A DNA stretch of 9,539 nucleotides from a bacterium. GTDB taxonomy: Bacteria > Tectomicrobia > Entotheonellia > Entotheonellales > Entotheonellaceae. The position numbers were made by a program, and so were the translations under genes. The notes under the pieces are model-generated. The model was not told the DNA's origin, did not search any database, and saw only the letters and a list, made by a program, of their open reading frames with translations. The DNA is taken from the NCBI GenBank assembly GCA_027294925.1, contig JAPULM010000571.1, positions 1 through 9,539 on the forward strand, written 5' to 3'. Shown here piece by piece: positions 1 to 6,092 of this stretch. The first letter of the stretch is position 1, and the number at the start of each line of letters is the position of its first letter.

Positions 1-357
1 GCGATCAAGGTTTCACCCAAGGACGGCACCATTGATGTCAGTATGCATCAAGAGGAGCAGTCCGTGGTGGTGACGATTCGCGACCAAGGCCCGGGCATCC
101 CGGAGGACGAACTGGAAACGATCTTTGACAAGTTTATCCAGTCGAGCAAGACCAAGACGGGAGCGGGGGGCACCGGGCTGGGGTTGTCAATTTGTCACGG
201 GATCATTTTGGCTCACCAGGGACGTGTCTGGGCAGAGAATAGGCCGGAAGGTGGCGCGGTGTTCTTCTTCGAGCTCCCACAGTCGGTGCAGGAGGAGGAA
301 GGAATCCTCGAGGCGGTTGGAACTCATGGTCATGAGACGCCTGACGAGGGGTGCTAG
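1..357 (+). CDS. Sensor histidine kinase, C-terminal ATPase domain (5' end outside window)
   Basis: This is the end of a two-component sensor kinase. The visible 118 residues are the C-terminal half of a HATPase_c (GHKL) domain, which binds ATP and phosphorylates the kinase's own histidine. Seen directly: the G1 box DQGPGIP (residues 28-34 of the visible part), an F box with FDKF (43-46), the G2 box GTGLGLSI (57-64), and the usual closing stretch HQGRVWAEN then GGAVFFFELP. A tail of about 25 residues after the fold is acidic and has no recognised motif. The reading frame is open to the left edge, so the sensor and dimerisation (H-box) parts, and therefore the stimulus, are unknown. No response regulator follows; the next sequence is a minus-strand gene remnant. 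The domain call is secure. Confidence 0.93.
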   Translation, partial: AIKVSPKDGTIDVSMHQEEQSVVVTIRDQGPGIPEDELETIFDKFIQSSKTKTGAGGTGLGLSICHGIILAHQGRVWAENRPEGGAVFFFELPQSVQEEEGILEAVGTHGHETPDEGC

Positions 358-359
358 GA

Positions 360-850
360 ACCGCACATACTATGCATCGCCTGATGGTCGGCGCAATCAG
401 AAAGGAGATTGAGCATGCGTTGCCCAATTTCATAAGCTCTGTCGTACCGGGCTGCTACGCTATAAAACGTACTGAGTCCCTTGAGCACAGAGAATGACCA
501 GGCGGGAGTCCTCCAACTGCTGACAGCGTTCCCAGGCTCGTTCGTAGACCTGTACAATGATGGGACTTGCCTGACCAAGAGGATGCATTGCTGAGCCGAG
601 CAAGGTCTGCAACGTGAGTTCCTGCTGCGAACGGCTCGGTGTCTTCCAGCCTTGCCTTAAGCACCTCAAGCCCTTTCGTACAATGAACGCATGCTTCCTG
701 ATATGCGGAATGTTGAATAGCCGACTGGGCCGCTTTATGCCAATACTGAACAGCCAGCTTATTGAGTTCCGCCTCAGTGCAGTGATGCGCAAGCAATTCC
801 GGGTGGGTTTCAGCCGTTTCAGGAAACCGTTCCTCTAGCACTTGCCAATG
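360..850 (-). pseudogene. Remnant of an adenylate-cyclase-type ATPase/TPR protein, two frameshifts
   Basis: Three overlapping minus-strand frames together read as one degenerate helical-repeat protein. Frame one (from about 850 to 633) has LEERFPETAETHPELLAHH, an AxxYWxxAAQ motif and a KGLEVLK stretch. Frame two (about 633 to 500) continues with SQQELTLQTLLG and VYERAWERCQQLED. Frame three (about 500 to 360) continues with LKGLSTFYSVA and RAYEIGQRMLNLL. This order of motifs (PELLAHHYTEA, then A..YW..AG, then TKGLEVL, then QQELxLQxALG, then A.ELCQQLG) matches the region linking the AAA-type ATPase and TPR repeats in large adenylate/guanylate cyclase-ATPase fusion proteins, as I know the family. 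The reading frame changes twice, near 633 and near 500, and both the cyclase and ATPase domains are missing, so it is non-functional as it stands. Its 3' end stops against the end of the histidine kinase; its 5' end runs into the reverse transcriptase remnant. Confidence 0.75.
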
Positions 851-987
851 AGTCGCATCAGCGACCCATCGGCGACCCGAATCCCGAGCATCTCCTTGAG
901 CTTGTTGCGATCCAAGCTGTCGAAAAAGGACACGATGTCAGCCTCGTAGATCCACCTCACCTTGCCCCCATCCACGATCCGTTTCAT
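835..987 (-). pseudogene. ltrA: Fragment of group II intron reverse transcriptase/maturase
   Basis: A 50-residue minus-strand reading frame carries the start of the palm region of a group II intron reverse transcriptase: GGKVRWIYEADIVSFFDSLD, then KLKEML, then RVADGSLMRLIGK. The Asp in EADI is the first catalytic aspartate (motif A) of the RT family. The piece covers only about a tenth of a normal protein of 400-600 residues. The finger region, the YADD box, the maturase X domain and the endonuclease domain are all absent, so it cannot be active. The homology ends at GKC followed by a TAG stop, exactly where the cyclase-type remnant begins in another frame. No intron RNA domain V or VI hairpin was recognised next to it. 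It is best read as a scar of a retroelement or of recombination between remnants. Confidence 0.8.
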
Positions 988-1120
988 GGTAGCATCGCAT
1001 CTACCAGTCCCCTTCGACCCACAGGGCCTGGTCGCACTGTTTTACTTATCCCCACAATGAGCAGGTCATCCGTCAAGGCATTATCCGATAATTTTCCTAT
1101 ACCCTTGGAGCATCACAAAG
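988..1120. other. Short unassigned stretch beside the RT remnant
   Basis: About 130 bases lie between the reverse transcriptase remnant and the small membrane protein gene. Reading the minus strand upstream of the RT fragment, the RT frame meets a TAA stop near 1040. Another minus frame stays open for some 30 codons (ALTDDLLIVGISK and onward) but matches nothing I recognise. No promoter box pair or hairpin terminator stands out. Confidence 0.4.
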
Positions 1121-1174
1121 ATGTCAGTCCTCTACTTTACCATACCGATAAAGAGGTATAGGGGTAATATAAGC

Positions 1175-1387
1175 ATGGAAATGATTTTGCCTTTTGCTAT
1201 TGCTATCGTGCTTGTCATCATGGTGTGGGCATGGCAAAACACGAATGGTCGTTTGTTTGCCAAAGTACGTGGCGTTCTCAGTGTATGCCTATTGGGCGCC
1301 GTGACGTGTCTAGCCGTTCTGACCATCTACACGGTTGTGGTTCTCGGTGCAACGTCGGTCGAGGACATCCTCGCTATGCTGCTTTAA
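1175..1387 (+). CDS. Small two-helix membrane protein, unknown function
   Basis: The reading frame predicts a 70-residue protein beginning MEMILPFAIAIVLVIMVWAW, a hydrophobic helix at about residues 3-19. A short polar linker with basic residues (NTNGRLFAKVRG) follows. A second hydrophobic helix runs about 30-55 (VLSVCLLGAVTCLAVLTIYT), and the acidic tail is SVEDILAMLL. Two membrane segments with the basic loop between them suggest an inner-membrane hairpin. The start is uncertain: an in-frame ATG at 1121 would add 18 residues and has GGAG at 1107-1110, while the ATG at 1175 has GGGG at 1161-1164. I prefer 1175 because the extra residues are not hydrophobic and the protein then begins directly with the helix. 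A small inverted repeat (ATACC/GGTAT, 1142-1159) lies just upstream. No family is recognised. The neighbours are remnants and give no functional hint. Confidence 0.5.
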   Translation: MEMILPFAIAIVLVIMVWAWQNTNGRLFAKVRGVLSVCLLGAVTCLAVLTIYTVVVLGATSVEDILAMLL

Positions 1388-1785
1388 CATCAACCGCGAC
1401 GCACATCCGAATCGCCGTAGGACGCATCACCTGGCGGCTTTTGCTATCACTTCCATACGTTACATCGTGTCACTATGAAATCATCAGCAAAAACCGAAGC
1501 GCCAAATTGTTAAACCGCCTACCTGGCGCGGCCACCGCGCGGTTCTCCCTCGCCCGTTGCATGCCGGCTCCACATCCTATCGCTGAAAACTTCAAATCTC
1601 GACCTCATACTGGCCATTTAGGTGGTAGACATGAAGTCTTGAGAACGGTATAAATACCTAGACAAACGTTCTTATGCATGTTGTCCGCACGTATCAGCAG
1701 GCAGAGTAGAGCTAAGGCGGATTGCGGAAGGGCATTTTTTTAGGGACCTCTACCCGGATGGACGAGGAATAAGCGGAGGATGCAC
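1388..1785. other. Intergenic stretch of about 400 bases without a recognisable gene
   Basis: No convincing coding region is visible here. One frame continuing from within the membrane protein gene is open to 1653, but it starts as an out-of-frame shadow and its residues (rich in Arg, His, Pro, Ser) resemble no family. The stretch contains an AT-rich patch with GTATAAATACC near 1648-1658 and a run of seven T at about 1734-1740. No hairpin strong enough to call a terminator precedes the T run. Given the remnants nearby, decayed coding sequence is possible but not demonstrable by eye. Confidence 0.4.
1775..1780 (+). promoter_or_regulatory. Strong Shine-Dalgarno site for the 37-codon ORF
   Basis: GGAGGA lies five bases before the ATG at 1786. 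It is a near-perfect Shine-Dalgarno sequence at good spacing and is the main reason to take the short ORF seriously. Confidence 0.55.
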
Positions 1786-1899
1786 ATGAAACCGTTGACG
1801 ATGAAAGAATTTGAGGCCGGCTTAGACGAAAAACGACAATCGCCCAAACAAGAAGGTGTCTTAGAACGCATTGCACGGCATAATTGCAACGTACAGTAG
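1786..1899 (+). CDS. Hypothetical 37-residue protein or truncated gene start
   Basis: An ATG-initiated frame of 37 codons begins MKPLTMKEFEAGLDEKRQSP and ends at a TAG stop. The peptide is charged and hydrophilic, with a short helix-prone stretch (TMKEFEAGLDEKR) and no membrane segment or signal peptide. It has a strong ribosome binding site. The composition looks like the N-terminus of a soluble protein, so this could be a true small protein or the 5' stub of a gene whose remainder was lost. The following 60 bases, up to the TraB-family gene, show no continuation that I can recognise. No family is assigned. Confidence 0.4.
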   Translation: MKPLTMKEFEAGLDEKRQSPKQEGVLERIARHNCNVQ

Positions 1900-1926
1900 G
1901 AGCAGCGCACTGCGCCGCCGGCGATG

Positions 1927-1945
1927 TATAATGTTGATGTACAAT
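1927..1945 (+). promoter_or_regulatory. Possible -10 region upstream of the TraB-family gene
   Basis: A perfect TATAAT (1927-1932) and a TACAAT (1940-1945) sit in a short AT-rich patch immediately before the TraB-family gene, after GC-rich sequence. No good TTGACA-like -35 box is found at 16-18 bases upstream of either one. Treat it as a weak promoter candidate for the downstream three-gene cluster. Confidence 0.3.
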
Positions 1946-1961
1946 ATAAAGAAACATTGCC

Positions 1962-3200
1962 TTGATCTCTCTTCAACGTCAACAGAAGGAACTCGTCATC
2001 AGTCAGCACAACTCGCCAGCCGTGCCTGATTCGCAATACCCCTCGGATGTCTACCGCGTGGCGGCTGATGGTAGGGAATATGTCTTGGTGGGTACAGCTC
2101 ACGTGTCCAAAGAATCAGCCGAGCGTGTGCGTGATGTCATCACGCAAGAACAACCGGACTGTGTTTGTGTCGAGCTTGACGCACAACGTTACGCGGCGCT
2201 GTCACAACAACGCCGTTTAGAGAACCTCGATCTCAAGCAGGTGATCCGCCAACGTCAGCTTAGCCCGTTAATCGCCGGCCTTATTTTGTCAGCTTACCAA
2301 AAGAAATTGGGTGGGCAGCTTGGCGTGATGCCGGGCACGGAATTGCTGGAAGCCGCGAATATTGCCCAGCAACATAACATCCCGATATTACTCTGTGACC
2401 GAGATGTCAAAATCACCATGGGGCGTGCCTGGCGAACGACACCATGGTTCAAAAAGTTATTGCTCCTGGCCTCCCTGTTACAAGGTATGTTTGAGGCAGA
2501 GCCCATTTCTGAGGAAACCCTACGAGACCTGCGCCAACAGGATGTCTTATCCGCTATGCTGGAGGAATTTAGCGAGTCTCTGCCAACCTTGCGCCAAGTG
2601 CTCATCGACGAACGCGATATCTATATGACCGAAAAAATTAGACAGGCAGAAGGGGATCGCGTGGTGGTGGTGGTTGGAGCGGCACATGTGCCTGGTATGA
2701 CCCGCTTGCTTTCCCAGCAACCTATTCCAACGCCTGATGACTTCACCACGATCCCCCCGGCTTCTGCCGTCTGGAAATGGGTACAATGGGGCGTTCCGGT
2801 TACCATCCTTGCCGCCATCGTGTACATCGGCTGGCAACAAGGTGCAGCAGCAGCCGGCAGTAATGCGCGCTTCTGGTTCTTCGCCAATGGCATCCCAAGC
2901 GCCCTCGGGGCTGTGGCGGCTTTGGCACATCCGGTAACGATTTTGGTTGCTTTTGTGGCGGCGCCATTTACGAGTTTGACCCCGTTGATCGGAGCTGGTT
3001 ACGTTACTGCCTTATCGCAAGCTTATTTTAGGCCACCGGTGGTACGTGAGTTACAAACCGTTGCAGACGATGTACGATCCCTTAAAGGCTGGTGGCGTAA
3101 TCGCTTATTGCGCATATTCCTGGCTTTTATTCTACCCGGCATCGGGAGCATGATTGGCACCTGGTTGGGTGGTTACGAAATTTTTTCCAACTTGTTTTGA
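1962..3200 (+). CDS. TraB/PrgY-family membrane protein
   Basis: This is a 412-residue protein of the TraB/PrgY (pheromone-shutdown) family. The founding member, PrgY of enterococcal conjugative plasmids, lowers peptide pheromone activity; chromosomal bacterial and archaeal homologues have no firmly established role, and a metalloprotease-like (Tiki-related) fold has been proposed. Seen directly: GTAHVS at 44-49, CVELD at 69-73, GVMPGTE at 121-127, CDRD at 145-148, DERD at 216-219 and GAAHVPG at 239-245. The paired GxxH motifs and acidic residues are the family signature and could bind metal. The C-terminal third is membrane-embedded, with hydrophobic helices at about 276-292, 305-335, 336-352 and 383-405. 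Start choice: TTG at 1962 is the first start in frame and GTG at 2022 is the alternative; neither has a strong ribosome binding site, and homology clearly begins by YRVAADGREYVLVG (31-44). It runs co-directionally with the DprE1/DprE2-like pair, 59 bases upstream. Confidence 0.88.
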   Translation: MISLQRQQKELVISQHNSPAVPDSQYPSDVYRVAADGREYVLVGTAHVSKESAERVRDVITQEQPDCVCVELDAQRYAALSQQRRLENLDLKQVIRQRQLSPLIAGLILSAYQKKLGGQLGVMPGTELLEAANIAQQHNIPILLCDRDVKITMGRAWRTTPWFKKLLLLASLLQGMFEAEPISEETLRDLRQQDVLSAMLEEFSESLPTLRQVLIDERDIYMTEKIRQAEGDRVVVVVGAAHVPGMTRLLSQQPIPTPDDFTTIPPASAVWKWVQWGVPVTILAAIVYIGWQQGAAAAGSNARFWFFANGIPSALGAVAALAHPVTILVAFVAAPFTSLTPLIGAGYVTALSQAYFRPPVVRELQTVADDVRSLKGWWRNRLLRIFLAFILPGIGSMIGTWLGGYEIFSNLF

Positions 3201-3259
3201 TCGGCTTATCACAAACTCAAAAGCTTGTTGTTTCACCCTTCCCATTACAACGTAGGCCT

Positions 3260-4582
3260 ATGCCCAAACGCTACCAATCCTGGGGACGCTATCCCAGAAC
3301 CAAACAAGACATTGTCAAACTGCACTGGCGATCAGACCCACTGCCGCTGCCCAAGTCACCAAATAAAACGATTTTACCGTATGGCAATGGGAGGAGTTAT
3401 GGCGATAGTTGTCTCAACGACGGCGGCGTGCTACTTGACACACGAGGGCTTGATCGCTTGCTTGCTTTCGACCGCGAAAATGGCATCCTGCGCTGCGAAG
3501 CGGGTGTGCTCCTGTCGGAAATTCTAGCCCTAGTCGTTCCTCATGGGTGGTTTGTTGCCGCCACGCCAGGGACGCAGTTGGTAACCGTGGGAGGAGCAAT
3601 CGCCAATGATGTGCACGGCAAAGGGCACCACCGAGATGGAACATTTGGACAGCATGTCAGATGTTTTGAACTGCTGCGCTCTGACGGCACGCACCGCGTC
3701 TGTTCACCGACAGAGAATAGCGAATGGTTCGCCGCGACCATTGGCGGTCTTGGCCTAACAGGACTCATTGTGTGGGCTGAAATTGCCCTTAAGCCGATCG
3801 CCAATCCCTATATCGAAGCAGCAACCACCCGCTTTGATCAACTCGACTCATATTTTACCATTACCCGTGACGCCGACTCGCATGATGAATACACGGTGGC
3901 CTGGATTGACTGTCTGGCGCAAGGCAACAAGATCGGTCGAGGAATTTTTACGCGTGGCAACCATGCCTCACAGCTACCTACCAAACCAAAACAAAGCCAA
4001 CCTGGCGGATTTCCGTTTCCTGTTGAACCGCCCCTGTCTCTCATCAATAGCGTAACGCTACGCGCCTTTAACATGCTGTATTACCATTCCAGTCAGCGCC
4101 GCTCAAAAAAATCGCTCCTCCATTACCGGCCTTTTTTTTACCCCCTTGATGCGATCGACCACTGGAACCGCATATACGGGCCAAAAGGCTTTATGCAATA
4201 TCAGTGCGTTGTCCCCTTTACAGATGGCCAGGCTTCAGTACGAGAATTGCTCGAACGAATAGCCAGGTCCAGGCAGGGGTCGTTTTTAGCTGTACTAAAG
4301 ACCTTTGGCGACCAGGCATCTCCCGGGCTTATGTCATTTCCGCGCCCCGGCGTCACATTGGCGCTCGATTTTCCCAACCGTGGGGACGTCACTTTACAAC
4401 TTTTGAGCAGCCTAGACGAGGTTGTACGCCAAGCCGGAGGCGCTGTCTACCCGGCCAAAGACGCCCGTATGAGCGGCGCTAGCTTCCGGGCTTTTTTCCC
4501 ACAGTGGGAGTCATTTGCGAACTATATCGACGCCAACTTCTCTTCCAGTTTCTGGCGGCGGGTAACCGGAGATCGTCAATGA
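3260..4582 (+). CDS. dprE1: FAD-dependent polyprenyl-phospho-ribofuranose 2-oxidase (DprE1-like)
   Basis: Predicted flavoenzyme that oxidises the 2-hydroxyl of polyprenyl-phospho-beta-D-ribofuranose to a 2-keto intermediate, the first half of the epimerisation to the arabinofuranose donor. In mycobacteria DprE1 works with DprE2 at the cell envelope. Seen in the 440 residues: the N-terminal KRYQSWGRYPR (3-13); the FAD-binding PYGNGRSYGDSCLN (40-53); GGAIANDVHGKGHHRDGTFG (111-130), which contains the His that carries covalent flavin in many VAO-family oxidases; LDAIDHWNRIYG and GFMQYQCVVPF (296-321); and YPAKDAR near the end with Lys400 at the position of catalytic Lys418 of mycobacterial DprE1. 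ATG 3260 is chosen because the conserved N-terminus begins there; a TTG at 3197 overlapping the TraB stop would add 21 residues with no family resemblance. Upstream ribosome binding is weak. Ala368 replaces the Cys387 targeted by benzothiazinones. The stop overlaps the next start. Confidence 0.85.
   Translation: MPKRYQSWGRYPRTKQDIVKLHWRSDPLPLPKSPNKTILPYGNGRSYGDSCLNDGGVLLDTRGLDRLLAFDRENGILRCEAGVLLSEILALVVPHGWFVAATPGTQLVTVGGAIANDVHGKGHHRDGTFGQHVRCFELLRSDGTHRVCSPTENSEWFAATIGGLGLTGLIVWAEIALKPIANPYIEAATTRFDQLDSYFTITRDADSHDEYTVAWIDCLAQGNKIGRGIFTRGNHASQLPTKPKQSQPGGFPFPVEPPLSLINSVTLRAFNMLYYHSSQRRSKKSLLHYRPFFYPLDAIDHWNRIYGPKGFMQYQCVVPFTDGQASVRELLERIARSRQGSFLAVLKTFGDQASPGLMSFPRPGVTLALDFPNRGDVTLQLLSSLDEVVRQAGGAVYPAKDARMSGASFRAFFPQWESFANYIDANFSSSFWRRVTGDRQ
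4568..4571 (+). promoter_or_regulatory. Ribosome binding site deciding the reductase start
   Basis: GGAG lies seven bases before the ATG at 4579 and within the end of the oxidase gene. It supports the ATGA-overlap start over the in-frame ATG at 4504, which lies inside the oxidase and would add 25 residues before the nucleotide-binding strand. Confidence 0.6.
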
Positions 4583-5316
4583 CCAATATCTTGATTATTG
4601 GTGCGACATCAGCCATCGCTGAGGCCACAGCACGCCTATTTGCCACGCAAGGGGACAAACTGTATCTGGTGGCGCGTCGCCACGAGCGCCTACAAGCCGT
4701 TGCTGATGACCTGCGGGCGCGTGGCGCCGGTCAAGTTGAATGTGAAGTGCTGGATGTGATGGAATACAACCGGCACGCCACCGTCATTACCAATGCACAT
4801 GCACGACTGGGCGGACTTGATATTGCCTTAGTGGCGCACGGCACCTTGCCTATTCAGTCTCAGTGTGAGGCGTCTTTTGAAACCGCACGGCAAGAATTTG
4901 AGATCAATTGTTTGAGTACCCTATCGTTTTTGACTCATTTAGCTAATTTTTTCGAGGCACAAGGGAACGGCACCATCGCAGTCATCACCTCGGTGGCCGC
5001 AGATCGCGGGCGCCAGAGCAATTACACATACGGAGCCACTAAGGCTGCCGTGACGGCCTTCTTAAGTGGTCTACGTAGTCGACTGCATAAAGCGAACGTT
5101 CATGTGTTGACGATTAAGCCCGGTTTTGTCGATACACCGATGACTTCTGACTTCGACAAGGGCCTCTTGTGGACGACGCCGGAAAGGGTAGCCAGCGGTA
5201 TCTATCGAGGCATTGCGAAAAAAGCCGACATCATCTATTTGCCATTTTTCTGGCGTTGGATTATGTTGGTGATCCGTTTGATCCCAGAACGCGTTTTTAA
5301 ACGGCTTGCGCTATAA
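4579..5316 (+). CDS. dprE2: Short-chain dehydrogenase, DprE2-like 2-keto-ribose reductase
   Basis: A 245-residue short-chain dehydrogenase/reductase, close in length to the 254 residues of mycobacterial DprE2. It is predicted to reduce the 2-keto intermediate from the oxidase with NAD(P)H, giving polyprenyl-phospho-arabinofuranose. Seen directly: the Rossmann loop GATSAIAEA (8-16), in which the final Gly of the usual GxxxGxG is Ala, as is common in DprE2-type enzymes; ARR at 32-34, whose arginines suit NADPH; LDV at 58-60; AHGT at 87-90 in place of NNAG; Asn110; catalytic Ser138; and Tyr151-x3-Lys155 in YGATKAA. PGFVDTPM (181-188) follows, then a hydrophobic C-terminus (about 221-235) typical of envelope-associated DprE2 homologues. 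The ATGA overlap with the oxidase implies translational coupling. The pairing with a DprE1-like gene is the main ground for the specific call; the SDR fold alone would not give it. Confidence 0.83.
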   Translation: MTNILIIGATSAIAEATARLFATQGDKLYLVARRHERLQAVADDLRARGAGQVECEVLDVMEYNRHATVITNAHARLGGLDIALVAHGTLPIQSQCEASFETARQEFEINCLSTLSFLTHLANFFEAQGNGTIAVITSVAADRGRQSNYTYGATKAAVTAFLSGLRSRLHKANVHVLTIKPGFVDTPMTSDFDKGLLWTTPERVASGIYRGIAKKADIIYLPFFWRWIMLVIRLIPERVFKRLAL

Positions 5317-5423
5317 AACCGGGCCCACGATACCGCAAGGCTTTGCACAGTTTTCGCCGAAACGCCTTAAAATGACGTAGCCTGAGGCAGAAAGGGATGA
5401 AGCGGAACCGTAGATGGCAAGCA
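5317..5423. other. Intergenic gap between convergent genes
   Basis: The roughly 107 bases between the reductase stop and the 3' end of the minus-strand TPR gene contain no ORF of note. A GGGCCC palindrome is present near 5322-5327, but it is not followed by a T run, so I do not call a terminator. Confidence 0.4.
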
Positions 5424-6046
5424 TCAACTGTCGTTCAGCAGGCGGTGCGCAGATGGATAATGCAGCACAGCAGCTCGTCGCAGGTCTTGATGCGCATCTA
5501 CCACTTTCTGCATGATGAAAAACGTCATGCTGCGGGCGTAAAACGCTACAGCGAGGTGATGATCCAGATCAATTGCTTGGGTAAAGTCAGCCAACGCTTG
5601 CTCGTAGTTGCCGGTGTTGGCATGCGATAAACCTCGATTCATATATACACTGCGGCATCACGTAGATTCATCCTGATAGCCTTAGTAAAGGCGGTGATGG
5701 CCTGTGCATATTTACCAGCCTTAAACAATACCGCGCCATTATCAAACTTCTCATTTCTTAAACGTCGTAACTCTTGGACGTTGTCGCCCGCCTTGCGCAG
5801 GCAAAAACAGAGTACAGAAGCTGACACGCTGACATCGGTAACCCCCTGCTGGGCCATACTGATGATTTCAACAGTCGATAACATCTGCTGCGCCTGGCGT
5901 GGCAAAATGGTGGGACCTACAATCGTGCCACCTCCCATTGATGAAGGGGACAATTCATGCGCTATTGCCTGAAACCAATGCGTCGAGCGTTCTACAGCAA
6001 GTAGAGACACCGCGACCGCAACGATCAAAAGCCTCATTTTGCGCAT
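5424..6046 (-). pseudogene. Secreted or membrane-anchored TPR protein broken by a two-base shift
   Basis: Two minus-strand frames form one protein of about 206 residues. The first (6046 to 5639) has a good ribosome binding site (GAGAGG, five bases from the ATG) and begins MRKMRLLIVAVAVSLLAV, a signal peptide or single membrane anchor. After a linker it enters a tetratricopeptide repeat, FDNGAVLFKAGKYAQAITAF. It stops at TGA right after DAAVYI. The second (5642 to 5424) starts with MNRGLSHANTGNYEQALADF and completes two further TPR units. Dropping one TA from a TATATA tract at 5641-5647 would join them as DAAVYMNRG in perfect 34-residue repeat register. The result could be a true pseudogene, a sequencing error, or a slippage switch. 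The second ATG overlaps the first stop as ATGA, so a split product is also conceivable. TPRs mediate protein-protein contact; the partner is unknown. It is probably co-transcribed with the methyltransferase upstream. Confidence 0.75.
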
Positions 6047-6092
6047 CAGAACCTCTCGTGTTGAAGCCGCTCAACCCTAGGCGTTTAGCTGA

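Noticed and set aside
1225..1653. 142-codon plus-strand frame overlapping the small membrane protein
   Set aside because: It starts inside another gene in a different frame, its residues resemble no family, and the membrane protein frame has the better composition for a real product.
1000..1785. CRISPR array, tRNA or insertion-sequence ends
   Set aside because: No regularly spaced repeats, no cloverleaf-like arms with a CCA or TTCGA loop, and no matched terminal inverted repeats were seen by eye.
1927..1962. A full sigma-70 promoter before the TraB-family gene
   Set aside because: A TATAAT is present but no acceptable -35 box at the right spacing, so only a weak candidate is listed.
1740..2102. 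120-codon minus-strand frame
   Set aside because: It overlaps the 5' part of the TraB-family gene antisense and shows no motif; it is a shadow frame.
2547..2930. Minus-strand frames with a His-rich run inside the TraB-family gene
   Set aside because: The His run is the antisense of a GTGGTGGTGGTGG valine-codon run in the real gene.
3197..3259. TTG start for the DprE1-like oxidase overlapping the TraB stop
   Set aside because: The 21 extra residues are unlike the family and the conserved N-terminus starts at the ATG at 3260; overlap coupling is possible but less likely.
5317..5423. Rho-independent terminator after the DprE2-like gene
   Set aside because: GGGCCC is present, but there is no extended stem and no T run.
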